A stretch of DNA of 49,864 nt, from NCBI RefSeq assembly GCF_002903165.1, contig NZ_PPSK01000021.1:1-49864 (forward strand), in the 5' to 3' direction. Below are positions 38,793 through 46,561 of this stretch, piece by piece. Under the pieces are notes generated by a model. It saw only the letters and a program-made list of their open reading frames with translations. It was not told where the DNA came from and did not search any database. The stretch is from Halopseudomonas oceani. Its GTDB lineage: Bacteria > Pseudomonadota > Gammaproteobacteria > Pseudomonadales > Pseudomonadaceae. The position numbers and the translations under genes are program-made. Every line of letters begins with the position of its first letter. The stretch's first letter is position 1.

Positions 38793-40370
38793 TCATGTAC
38801 CCAACCGATGATGCCGACGAATTCGACGGAGCAGGAGCAGGCCGAGTCCGAGTGCGGTCAGGCCAAGGACAGGCCAATCCCGCCAGCGCACATAAGGGGG
38901 CGCGCCAGTTCGCGGTGTCACTTCGGCGCTGAGGGTGGCCACTTCGAACTGCGGAGCACGCTTGAGCACTTTGCCCTCATGATTGATGGCTGCTGTGATA
39001 CCGGTGTTCGTGGCTCGAAGAAGGTCACGTCCGGTTTCGATGGCACGCATGCGTGCCATCTGGAAATGCTGGAGGGGGCCGAGCGAGCTGCCGAACCAGG
39101 CATCGTTGCTGACATTCACCAGTAACTGCGCTTCGGGCAGAAGCTCAGTGACTTCGGCACCAAAGACCGCCTCGTAGCAGATGAGTGCCCCTACGGGCAC
39201 CCCTGCTGCATTCAGGACGTGCGCTTCCCGTCCCGGTGTGAAGTCGGACATGGGCGCCCCGAGCACGTCGAGGGCCGACCCCAAAAGATCCCGAAACGGA
39301 ACATATTCACCGAAGGGCACCAGGTGGCGTTTGTAGTAGAAGCCTGAGGGATCGGAGAGGCTTACCACGGCGTTGTAGGTACGGCCCTCCGCCTCGCGTA
39401 CCGGGACGCCAATCATTAACGATGTGCCTGCCTGATCGGCTAACGCCTCAAGCTCAGCAAGATATGCTTTGGCCTGGTCATGCCACATCGGGATTGCCGC
39501 TTCTGGCCAGATCACGATATCGGCTCCGAGATGCTGCGCGGTAAGCGCCTGATAGCGCTCAAGTGTGATGTCCCGGTATCTCGGGTCCCATTTCTTGTCT
39601 TGCGCGATGTTTCCTTGCAAGAGGACGACATCGATCGGGTCAGCGGCTGGCTGCGTCCATTCACGATCCAGCAGTTGCAAGCCGGCGAGGGTAGCGACTA
39701 ACACGGCACCGACTACCGCAGCACGGCGCAGGCTTGGCCCCTGGACAATCCAGGCAAGCCCGCCAGCGAGAAGTGCCACCAGTAAACTCACGCCAAGCAC
39801 GCCAAAGACGGGAGCGATAGTGGCAAGTGTGGTGTCGGTCTGGCTGTAGCCAATGAAGAGCCAGGGAAAGCCGGTCAAGAACCAGGTGCGCATCCATTCA
39901 CTCAGCACCCATGCCGCAGGTAGCCCTAGCCAGAGTGCCATTGCATCCATCTCAGGGCGCAGGCAGCGCACGAGGTACGCGACGCCCCATGGAAAGAGGG
40001 CGAGCAGCGAGACAAAGGCCGCCGTGACTAACACCGCCACCACGGGGCCATTGCCGTACTGGCTAATGCTGATAAAGACCCAGGAGACACCCACGCCGAA
40101 GTAGCCAAGGCCAAAGAGGTAGGCCGACCACAGCGCCTGACGCCTTGAAGACTGCGCGGTCAGGACAAAAAATGTTGCCAGAGCGATCACCGCAAGCCAT
40201 GCCCAGCCCACAGGGGCAAAGGCAAGCGGCATGGCGCCTCCAGCAAGTAGAGCCATCCCCCCTGTCAGAAGCGGCTTATAGCGCACGCCCGTGTATAGGC
40301 TAGAGGGTAGCGCGCACTTATCACCCAATGCTCTCTCGCCTCCGAATCCAGGATCAACCCTGTGGCTCAT
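38793..40370 (-). CDS. lnt: Apolipoprotein N-acyltransferase, mobile-element copy
   Basis: A 525-residue Lnt. About seven membrane helices in the N-terminal ~220 residues are followed by a nitrilase domain with the catalytic triad Glu in IVIWPEAAIPMW, Lys in YYKRHLVPFGEYVPF and Cys in GALICYEAVF. It transfers the third acyl chain to lipoproteins in the inner membrane. GGAG nine bases upstream supports the start. It sits between lspA and the ZIP gene in one minus-strand operon, so this element carries two of the three lipoprotein-processing steps together with metal transporters. The chromosomal lnt is presumably elsewhere. Confidence 0.92.
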   Translation of the reverse strand: MSHRVDPGFGGERALGDKCALPSSLYTGVRYKPLLTGGMALLAGGAMPLAFAPVGWAWLAVIALATFFVLTAQSSRRQALWSAYLFGLGYFGVGVSWVFISISQYGNGPVVAVLVTAAFVSLLALFPWGVAYLVRCLRPEMDAMALWLGLPAAWVLSEWMRTWFLTGFPWLFIGYSQTDTTLATIAPVFGVLGVSLLVALLAGGLAWIVQGPSLRRAAVVGAVLVATLAGLQLLDREWTQPAADPIDVVLLQGNIAQDKKWDPRYRDITLERYQALTAQHLGADIVIWPEAAIPMWHDQAKAYLAELEALADQAGTSLMIGVPVREAEGRTYNAVVSLSDPSGFYYKRHLVPFGEYVPFRDLLGSALDVLGAPMSDFTPGREAHVLNAAGVPVGALICYEAVFGAEVTELLPEAQLLVNVSNDAWFGSSLGPLQHFQMARMRAIETGRDLLRATNTGITAAINHEGKVLKRAPQFEVATLSAEVTPRTGAPPYVRWRDWPVLGLTALGLGLLLLRRIRRHHRLGT

Positions 40371-40526
40371 GCTTTCTTGCTCCGCTTAATCAAGCTGCGT
40401 CAATTCATTCGGCCGGCTGGCCAGGGTGGCAAAGTGAATGTTTCTGGACTCGACTAGGTGCGCCGTAAGCTGGGAGCTGCTTCGTATTCGGCCAGCACGA
40501 CAGTGGCTGTGTTGGGGAGCAGTACG

Positions 40527-41288
40527 TTAGCTTTGCGATACCACCCCTTCCAAGCCCGCTGATACCAGAACGAACAGGACGAAGCCGCCTATGAAAGCCA
40601 GCGGTGAGATGTGCGTATCGTCACCGCTCTCGTGAGCCTCGGAGACCATATCTTCGATGGCAGCGACCGTGAGAAGGCCTGCCGTGAACGTCAGTGCCGC
40701 TAGCTTAAATGCCTCCGGCTGGTTCCTGAGTACGAAGTAAGCAAAGACGGCTGCCGAGAGCACAGGAATCGCGAAGGAAGCAGAGAGCAGTATCCGCTTG
40801 CTACGAGGGATTCCTTTATCTTTCATGGTGGCGATCGTCGCAAAGCCCTCAGGAACATCGGCGAGAACCTGACCCGCCGCCAGGATTATCGCGACCGACG
40901 GTGAGACCGCCGACCCCGCCCCGATCAGGAGGCCATCGCTGAACAGGTCGATGGATACGGCGATATAGATCATCCAGACACTCGTCTGACCGCCTTCTCC
41001 CTGCTGGCCTTGTCGCTTCTGGAGACTCTCAACGAGCTTCTCGATACCTACGTAAGCAATGCCGCCCAGCGCGAAAGCGAGGGCGATTACCCAGGCTGAG
41101 AGGTTCTCTAGCACGCGCGGCATGATTTCAACCGCCACCACCGCAATGACGAGGCCGGCAGCGCCGTGAAGGGCGTAATTGAGACGGCGCCCGGTAGTTC
41201 GGGAGGCCTCCGCAGCGAGCCCACCACTAAAATTGCCTAAGGCGGGCAACAGCGCCAGGCCGAGTACCAGCCAGATACTATCCATCAT
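40527..41288 (-). CDS. ZIP-family metal transporter
   Basis: A 253-residue membrane protein with about eight helices. HGAAGLVIAVVAVEIMPRVLE (His and Glu in helix 2 region), SIDLFSDGLLIGAG and QVLADVPEGFATIATMKDKGI are ZIP signatures of helices IV and V, with metal-binding Asp, Asp and Glu in place of some His. A His/acid-rich loop (EAHESGDDTH) follows. It moves divalent metal, usually inward, although some bacterial ZIP proteins in resistance operons may act differently. It is transcribed with lnt and lspA from the MerR-controlled side of the element. Confidence 0.85.
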   Translation of the reverse strand: MMDSIWLVLGLALLPALGNFSGGLAAEASRTTGRRLNYALHGAAGLVIAVVAVEIMPRVLENLSAWVIALAFALGGIAYVGIEKLVESLQKRQGQQGEGGQTSVWMIYIAVSIDLFSDGLLIGAGSAVSPSVAIILAAGQVLADVPEGFATIATMKDKGIPRSKRILLSASFAIPVLSAAVFAYFVLRNQPEAFKLAALTFTAGLLTVAAIEDMVSEAHESGDDTHISPLAFIGGFVLFVLVSAGLEGVVSQS

Positions 41289-41430
41289 CTTCCTTCCTTG
41301 GTTGATTCCTAGATACGCTACCTTGCTGGCTCCGAGCCTTCGCGCTATATGCTGTCGTTCAGGCCTAGCGCGCTTGTACAGCCACTTCGATCAAGTGTCC
41401 CAGGCATCGATAGCTGCGTACCGTGCAGCC

Positions 41431-42351
41431 TCACCCCTTGAGCGCCAGGATGCGCCGAGCGCCGTTGAGGACGATCAGGCCCACGATGGTACCGATAATC
41501 AGGTCAGGGTAGCTGGACCCCGTCCAGGCGACCAAGGCACCGGCGGCGATGACGCCCATGTTGATCACCACATCATTGGCCGAGAATATCCAGCTTGCCT
41601 TCATATGCGCGCCGCCTTCGCGGTGCTTGGATATCAACAGCAGGCAACCGGTATTGGCGATCAACGCGACGAAGGCGATCGCCATCATCATCAGCGATTC
41701 AGGCTCACTACCGAAAACAAAGCGTCGCACCACCTCGACGAGTACGCCGATAGCCAAAATCAGTTGCAGTACCCCTGCCAGATGCGCGGCACGTACCTGC
41801 ATTTTCGCACTGCGCCCTACGGCATAGAGAGCCAGGCCATAGACGGCTGCATCGGCAAACATATCCAGGGAATCAGCGATCAGGCCGGTAGACTGGGCGA
41901 TCAGGCCAGCAGTCATTTCCACCACGAACATGATCGCATTGATACCGAGCAACACGCGCAGAGTGCCTGACTCCTGCGTAGCAGAGACTGCCGAGCTCTC
42001 AGCGGCCTTGATCGTCTCTGGGTCGGCAATGACGGTTTCCTGAAGAGAGGCGCCTAGCCCCAAGGTCGCCAGTTTCGCGGTAATGAGCTCAGCCTCGCCG
42101 TCATGCACGACCTCCAATCGGCGGTTCGACAAGTCGAAGGACAGCGTTCGAATCTCATCAAAGCCGTTCAGCGCCAAGCGGATCATCCGTTCTTCTGAGG
42201 GACAATCCATCTTCGGCACAGCATACACGCTGACCCATTCCCCTGACGCTTCGGAGGAGACCGGCATATCGGTATCCGCTGCAGGCGTTGCATCGCAGCT
42301 ACATGGGCCACCACAGGCTTTACTCACGATACGGCTCCAGTTAACCAACAT
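41431..42351 (-). CDS. CDF cation exporter with N-terminal metal-binding domain
   Basis: A 306-residue protein. Residues ~38-110 are HMA-like with the variant motif VYAVPKMDCPSEERMI, preceded by a Cys-rich start (KACGGPCSCD). The remainder is a six-helix cation-diffusion-facilitator domain: VVEMTAGLIAQSTGLIADSLDMFADAAVYGLAL and ASWIFSANDVVINMGVIAAG hold the transport Asp residues. It probably exports Cd/Zn/Pb-type cations. Its promoter lies so close that the ATG at 42351 is only a few bases from the expected transcript start. It belongs to the transporter IS. Confidence 0.87.
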   Translation of the reverse strand: MLVNWSRIVSKACGGPCSCDATPAADTDMPVSSEASGEWVSVYAVPKMDCPSEERMIRLALNGFDEIRTLSFDLSNRRLEVVHDGEAELITAKLATLGLGASLQETVIADPETIKAAESSAVSATQESGTLRVLLGINAIMFVVEMTAGLIAQSTGLIADSLDMFADAAVYGLALYAVGRSAKMQVRAAHLAGVLQLILAIGVLVEVVRRFVFGSEPESLMMMAIAFVALIANTGCLLLISKHREGGAHMKASWIFSANDVVINMGVIAAGALVAWTGSSYPDLIIGTIVGLIVLNGARRILALKG

Positions 42352-42360
42352 AGATTGCTA

Positions 42361-42393
42361 GTATTAAAAACTATATAGCTACTATAAGGTCAA
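42361..42393 (-). promoter_or_regulatory. MerR-type promoter of the CDF operon
   Basis: Read on the minus strand: -35 TTGACC (42393-42388), the dyad TATAGTAGCTATA, and -10 TTAATA or TAATAC (about 42367-42361), with a 20-21 bp spacer. An over-long spacer with a central dyad is the hallmark of MerR-activated promoters. It drives the CDF gene and lies in the divergent gap before the regulator. Confidence 0.78.
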
Positions 42394-42425
42394 TGGGACA
42401 GATGATCCGTTGAGGAGTAAGCCTG

Positions 42426-42860
42426 ATGCGCATTGGTCAGTTAGCCCAGATAGCGGGTATCGACACGCAGACGATCCGCTTCTATGAGCAGCAGGGCCTG
42501 TTGCCGCCGCCAGAACGGCAGGAGAATGGTTACCGTGTCTATACCGAGAAGCATGGCGAGTGGCTTGCCTTTATCCGCCGCTGCCGAGTTCTGGACCTGT
42601 CACTGACAGAGATTCGCGAGCTACAGAGCTATCAGGACGACCCTCGCCAGCCCTGTACCGCCGTCAACGCCATGCTCGATGACCACATCTCTCATGTGCG
42701 GTCGCAGATAACTGCTTTGCAAGCGCTTGAGCAACAACTCGTTTCACTGAGGGCGAGTTGCAACGAGGGTCGGGAGATCAATGCCTGCGGCATCCTGACG
42801 GGGATCAGCGAGGAGAGCAAACAACAGCTGTATAGGGCTAGCTCAGGCCGTAAGGACTGA
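42426..42860 (+). CDS. MerR-family heavy-metal regulator (CadR/PbrR type)
   Basis: A 144-residue activator. The HTH is MRIGQLAQIAGIDTQTIRFYEQQGLLPPPERQENGYRVY and the dimer helix carries LDDHISHVRSQITALQALEQQLVSLR. Metal-binding Cys lie in RQPCTAVNAM and in ASCNEGREINACGI (Cys-x8-Cys), matching the Cd/Pb/Zn-sensing branch. GAGGAG precedes the ATG. It is divergent from the CDF operon and should twist the 42361-42393 promoter into activity when metal binds. Confidence 0.88.
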   Translation: MRIGQLAQIAGIDTQTIRFYEQQGLLPPPERQENGYRVYTEKHGEWLAFIRRCRVLDLSLTEIRELQSYQDDPRQPCTAVNAMLDDHISHVRSQITALQALEQQLVSLRASCNEGREINACGILTGISEESKQQLYRASSGRKD

Positions 42861-43207
42861 GCAGAGACATGCCGGACCTTGCAGTGACATTGTGAATGCA
42901 TGGTGTGTTGATCGCGAAGCCTCACTGCGTATCTCGGCATGCGAACCTGGGCGTTGCTGCAAACTTGCAGGGGCCGTGAAGAAGAGTCGTCATCAACCAG
43001 GTAATCCGCTGAGCTGATGGTTGGTTCCGTCATCATGATATGAGCCAATCAACCAAAAAATCCGGATACCCAGAAATTACTGATAGAGGACCCTGGGCGA
43101 AGAGTGCCGATGGCCACAATGAAAGGATTGAAACGCGTGAGCAGCCGAGAGGCGGTGGACCTTTTGGCGGTGCAAAACACTGCACTAACGAAAGGTACTC
43201 GCTCCAG
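42861..43207. other. Gene-free interval spanning the right IS end
   Basis: It contains the right terminal repeat (to 43071) and the target duplication AGAAATTA at 43072-43079. The stretch 43080-43207, downstream of the antitoxin-like gene, holds no RES-type toxin gene and no other supported feature. Confidence 0.5.
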
Positions 43208-43771
43208 TTACACAGCGCCTCCCCACTCTATCGCATTGAGAGCTTTAAGTACTCGTTGCGCCCCAGCCTCTGAAGCACAAAGCGATTCAGGGCTTTCTTC
43301 TCCTAGCACAACATTTGGCTCAGTAAGCCAGGCGGCAGCGACTGCCTCATCATTGAAAACTTCCGCCGCCCGAATACGAACCTGACCCAAGTGACTGGTA
43401 CCCTCAGCAAGACCAGCTGAAAAACCATCGCCCTTCAGCGCTGCTCGTTGATTACCTGGGCTTACACCGCATGGAGTGTCTGCCAACGGTGTCGAGAGCC
43501 GCTCATCTTTCATACTGGGGTTAAGGCTGGAGCAAAACAGAGGTTGATGGGGTCCCACCAACCTCGTTGGCACCGCTTTTCCTACCTTTTCCTGAGCCAA
43601 GCTCTCTTCTAAACGCCCGAGCGAAAAGATCTGATCGGCGGACGGGTAATGCCTAAGCAGGTCTTTCGCATGATTTCGGATGTGCACTGGTAACTCGGAA
43701 TTTCGGCTGATTTCGCGCAGAAAGGTCTCGGTCTCCAAAATGCTCAGGGTTCGCTCATAGCGAAGGCTCAC
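43208..43771 (-). CDS. Chimeric protein: BPSL0761-like start, MbcA/ParS-like (DUF2384) end
   Basis: A 187-residue protein from the GTG at 43771, with GGAGG eight bases upstream. Residues 1-55 (YERTLSILETETFLREIS, RNHAKDLLRHYPSADQIFSL) match the small BPSL0761 family. The last ~60 residues (AAEVFNDEAVAAAWLTEPN, ESPESLCASEAGAQRVLKAL) match the toxin-binding domain of MbcA/ParS/Xre antitoxins. The middle is unstructured-looking. The expected RES-type toxin gene downstream is absent. It may be a fusion created by deletion between two neighbouring genes. It follows the helicase gene by 101 bases. Confidence 0.65.
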   Translation of the reverse strand: MSLRYERTLSILETETFLREISRNSELPVHIRNHAKDLLRHYPSADQIFSLGRLEESLAQEKVGKAVPTRLVGPHQPLFCSSLNPSMKDERLSTPLADTPCGVSPGNQRAALKGDGFSAGLAEGTSHLGQVRIRAAEVFNDEAVAAAWLTEPNVVLGEESPESLCASEAGAQRVLKALNAIEWGGAV

Positions 43772-43872
43772 GGCGACCACCTCCGTTCATCTCATTGGCA
43801 GGCGTGGAAGCGGACACCACATTGCCGACATGCATCGCCCACATTGAATAATCTGGAGATCCCTGCCAGCAA

Positions 43873-45276
43873 TCAAAAGCAGGCCAGTAGCTGCTGTCTA
43901 TACTGCTGGGAGAAACTAACTTTGAATGTCGGCTCAATAACATTCGCAGCCAGCGATAGGCAGTGATGGGATTCCAGATCAGCCTCGTCATCTGCTCTGG
44001 TCTCACCTCGACCTGTAGCATCATCGACACCATCCACCCCCCCCTCCAGAGAATCAAAGGTAACACCGGCCTCCAATGCAGCCATCGGCAACTCCCTTAG
44101 CACAGCTAGGTCCTCCGGCAGGTCGTCAGAAATACGCTCAGCGAACCCCCGCAGTTTTTCCTCGGCCAGCATAAACAACCACGCCAGCCCATCTCGCCCG
44201 CCAGAACGTCGCAAAACCCGCCCCAGTACTTGACGGTAGTGTAACTCGGTGCGAATGCGACTGAGATAGCAGCATACCTGCAGCCGGGGGATGTCAGTAC
44301 CTTCACTAATCATGCCGACAGCTACGATCCATCGGCTGCTACTGGTTCGGAAGCGGTTGATGGCCTGCTGCGCATTCGGGGTCTTATTTGTGACTACGCT
44401 ATACGTCTCGCCCCGGGCGTGAAGAGAGCGAGCAATATGTTCCGCGTGCTCAATGTCAGTCGCAACGACTAAACCCGCAGCGTCGGCTCTTACCTGGCGC
44501 AGCTCATCAAGCTGCCTGCAGCCGAGATCAAGAACGCGCTCAATAATTTCCTCGTGACGCACCAATGCCTCGTATGTAACGCGGGATCCGCTCAGGAGGC
44601 TTTCTACGCTGCTGAACAGCCTGGAGGAACTACTTGGCCCTTGCGCCTCCTCCAGCGTCACCTCGCTGTTGTCGAGCAGCACAATGCGAGGGCTTCTGCA
44701 TACGCCATCGGCAATTGCCTCTCTCAGCGAGTATCGATAGTCACAGATCAATTGCCCGTCCGGCGTCGAGTAACGAGCAAGTGCGATGCCCTTATCGTCA
44801 GTGCGCCAAGGGGTGCCCGACAGCGCCAAGGTGAATCTAGCGCGGTCCTGAATCCTACACAGTATTTGAAGCCCCCAAGCATTACTAAAGGAAGGATCAC
44901 TTCCCGCGCAGTGATGGATCTCATCGAAAACCGCGAGCACTCGATAATCAGAAAAAAGTTGCCAAAAGTCGTGGTCGCGAAACTCCATTGCTTGGTAAGT
45001 GTACGCGCTCCCAATTGCACCTATACGCCCATCGAGGCGCCGGCCAAGGACAGAAGAAAAAGTTGTCCGAAAGCCTTCGACTACTTGGCACGAGGGCGCG
45101 AAACATAAGACTAGATCTATCTGGTCTTCGTCGACCAGCCGCTTCGCCAGTTCAGCTGCCATGCGAGTCTTGCCTGCGCCAGGTGTCGCCTGACAAAAAA
45201 AGTGCGGGGAAAGTGCATAGCGCTTTATCGCTTGAGATATGCAACGGCGCTGCCAAAGACGAAGTCCTTCGCTCAT
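43873..45276 (-). CDS. SF2 helicase of an HTH/winged-helix/helicase module
   Basis: A 467-residue DEAD/DEAH-type helicase. LRLWQRRCISQAI (Q-like), ATPGAGKTRMA (motif I), AVFDEIHHC (motif II, DEIH), ALSGTPWRTD (motif III), GMISEGTDIPRLQVCCYL (motif V) and HYRQVLGRVLRR (motif VI) are all present, so it should be an active translocase of the restriction-helicase type. The ATG at 45276 overlaps the stop of the upstream gene by one base (TGATG). No nuclease or methylase is adjacent. The C-terminal ~80 residues are acidic and unassigned. A defence role is suggested by island context only. Confidence 0.8.
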   Translation of the reverse strand: MSEGLRLWQRRCISQAIKRYALSPHFFCQATPGAGKTRMAAELAKRLVDEDQIDLVLCFAPSCQVVEGFRTTFSSVLGRRLDGRIGAIGSAYTYQAMEFRDHDFWQLFSDYRVLAVFDEIHHCAGSDPSFSNAWGLQILCRIQDRARFTLALSGTPWRTDDKGIALARYSTPDGQLICDYRYSLREAIADGVCRSPRIVLLDNSEVTLEEAQGPSSSSRLFSSVESLLSGSRVTYEALVRHEEIIERVLDLGCRQLDELRQVRADAAGLVVATDIEHAEHIARSLHARGETYSVVTNKTPNAQQAINRFRTSSSRWIVAVGMISEGTDIPRLQVCCYLSRIRTELHYRQVLGRVLRRSGGRDGLAWLFMLAEEKLRGFAERISDDLPEDLAVLRELPMAALEAGVTFDSLEGGVDGVDDATGRGETRADDEADLESHHCLSLAANVIEPTFKVSFSQQYRQQLLACF

Positions 45277-45854
45277 CACGGCCTGGCTAAGGTCTTGAGC
45301 GTCTTCTCGATGGCGCGAAGATGACCAAGCAAGCGTGAGCTGCGGTCTCTAGCTTCCATATATTGGCTCTCAAGCAAGTGGTGGAGATGAGGCATTTCCT
45401 TCAGGAGCTTTTTGAAACATTCTGCCTCGCCCATGGAGGACAAAAAGTCCATGCGAGTCTCTTTATGCAGCCTGTCTAGGTCTTGATCAGAGCGGTTCGC
45501 GGCAACTTTGACTGCCGTGCCTGCAAGAGCCTCTTTCCTGACTTCAGGCGCATCAGCAAGGCTACTCTCGAAGCTGCCGGTTACCAGCTCAACTTGCAGA
45601 TGCTGTGGCGCGCTCAGCACTTGATAGCGCTGCCCTCTTGAGCGGCGCTCACCATCAGTGGTAACCCACCCTACGCGCACGAGCCTGCGGATCTGCTCGT
45701 AAACGTAAAGACGGAGATCTGCAAGGCGGAAACTTTCGCTGTCTAGGCTTGCAGCATATGCATCGCGCAACTCTGCAGTTGTGAACTTAGCGAGGCCTGG
45801 GTCTTGGAGTAAGTCGTGAAGGCGCCTGTCAAAAGTAAACGCGGCCGATTTCAT
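45276..45854 (-). CDS. Winged-helix-like protein coupled to the SF2 helicase
   Basis: A 192-residue protein from the ATG at 45854. Residues ~1-85 look like a winged helix (FTTAELRDAYAASLDSESF, LRLYVYEQIRRLVRVGWVTTDGERRSRGQRYQVL). The rest is helical and charged, with a probable coiled coil in DFLSSMGEAECFKKLLKEMPHLHHLLESQY and a C-terminal helix. Translation is coupled to the helicase. The open frame reaching 45938 would start inside the operator palindrome and is less likely. No named family is recognised; it may target or regulate the helicase. Confidence 0.6.
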   Translation of the reverse strand: MKSAAFTFDRRLHDLLQDPGLAKFTTAELRDAYAASLDSESFRLADLRLYVYEQIRRLVRVGWVTTDGERRSRGQRYQVLSAPQHLQVELVTGSFESSLADAPEVRKEALAGTAVKVAANRSDQDLDRLHKETRMDFLSSMGEAECFKKLLKEMPHLHHLLESQYMEARDRSSRLLGHLRAIEKTLKTLARP

Positions 45855-45928
45855 GTAGGTACCAGGGAAGAGAAGCGCAAAATGCGGATTATAGTCCGTG
45901 GCCTCAGAGTCCGCAAACCCACGATAGT

Positions 45929-45954
45929 ACCATCTCAAGCTGAGTTGAGATGGT
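45929..45954. promoter_or_regulatory. Perfect inverted repeat in the divergent promoter of the helicase module
   Basis: ACCATCTCAA (45929-45938) and TTGAGATGGT (45945-45954) are perfect inverse 10-mers with a 6-base spacer. It overlaps the start of the HTH gene and lies 75 bases upstream of the winged-helix gene. It is a strong candidate operator for the HTH protein, giving autoregulation and control of the helicase pair. Confidence 0.75.
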
Positions 45955-46177
45955 CATGGAAACGTTGGCGATATCGCTAGGGCACCGCATCCGCGAAGAA
46001 AGAAGGAAGTGTGGCATCTCCCAAGACGTCTTGGCGCTAACCAGCAATCTTGATCGTAGTTACGTTGGGCGAATCGAAAGAGGAGAAGTCAACCTCACGA
46101 TCGAGAAGCTGTACCGTATTGCGAAAGTTCTTGGCTGCGATCCCGCAGGCTTGCTACCGCCACTGTCTGAAGTTTAG
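45950..46177 (+). CDS. XRE-family regulator, controller-protein-like
   Basis: A 75-residue single-domain HTH protein: ISLGHRIREERRKCGISQDVLAL, then SYVGRIERGEVNLTIEKLYRIAKVLG. The size and RSYVGRIERGE motif are those of C (controller) proteins of restriction-modification systems and similar regulators. A second ATG at 45956 is an equally good start; the palindrome 45929-45954 covers the start region. It is divergent from the winged-helix/helicase operon and probably times its expression. Confidence 0.85.
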   Translation: MVMETLAISLGHRIREERRKCGISQDVLALTSNLDRSYVGRIERGEVNLTIEKLYRIAKVLGCDPAGLLPPLSEV

Positions 46178-46282
46178 CCCGCTTACGCAACTCAACTTTT
46201 AGCAGCGCGCCTCATGCATTTGAATCGCCCCTAGTTTCGTAGACACCTCCTGGCCTCATAATACGGCCCACTAGGAGGTGCC

Positions 46283-46561
46283 ATGAGCAATCCGCGTTAT
46301 CCCGACGAATTCAAAATCGAAGCAGTCAGGCAGGTGACCGAACGAGGTATACCGGTGGCTGAGGTAGCTGCTCGTTTGGGCATGTCGACCCACAGCCTGT
46401 ATGCCTGGGTTAAGCGCTACAGCAAACCTGAAAAGCAACGCGTGCAAGAAGACGACCAGCAAGCTGAGCTGCGTCGTCTACGTGCCGAACTCAAGCGCGT
46501 GACCGAAGAGCGAGACACCCTAAAAAAGGCCGCCGCGTACTTTGCCAAGGAGTGCGGCTGA
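46283..46561 (+). CDS. IS3-family OrfA (HTH, leucine zipper)
   Basis: A 92-residue protein. The HTH is FKIEAVRQVTERGIPVAEVAARLGMSTHSLYAWV, followed by a leucine-zipper-like helix (LRRLRAELKRVTEERDTLKKAAAYF). It binds the IS ends and regulates transposition. A run AAAAAAG at 46522-46528 in the CTA-AAA-AAG context is a probable programmed -1 frameshift site that fuses OrfA to OrfB. Confidence 0.92.
   Translation: MSNPRYPDEFKIEAVRQVTERGIPVAEVAARLGMSTHSLYAWVKRYSKPEKQRVQEDDQQAELRRLRAELKRVTEERDTLKKAAAYFAKECG

Larger units (their letters stand above)
37231..43071. mobile_element. ISPpu12-like transporter insertion sequence (ISL3 family), 5841 bp
   Basis: The left terminus GGGTATCCGGATTAAGTGG and the inverted right terminus (GGGTATCCGGATTTTTTGG on the minus strand, ending at 43071) are imperfect inverted repeats of ISL3 type. 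AGAAATTA flanks both sides. Inside are an ISL3 transposase relic, lspA, lnt, a ZIP transporter, a CDF cation exporter and a MerR-type regulator. ISPpu12 of the TOL plasmid is known to carry an ISL3 transposase with lspA, cation-transporter and MerR-like genes; here lnt and ZIP are additional cargo. Because the transposase is broken, movement would need help in trans. Confidence 0.88.

Noticed and set aside
43104..43385. 93-codon plus-strand frame opposite the antitoxin-like gene
   Set aside because: Its second half is the antisense of the DUF2384 domain; no recognisable domain in the first half.
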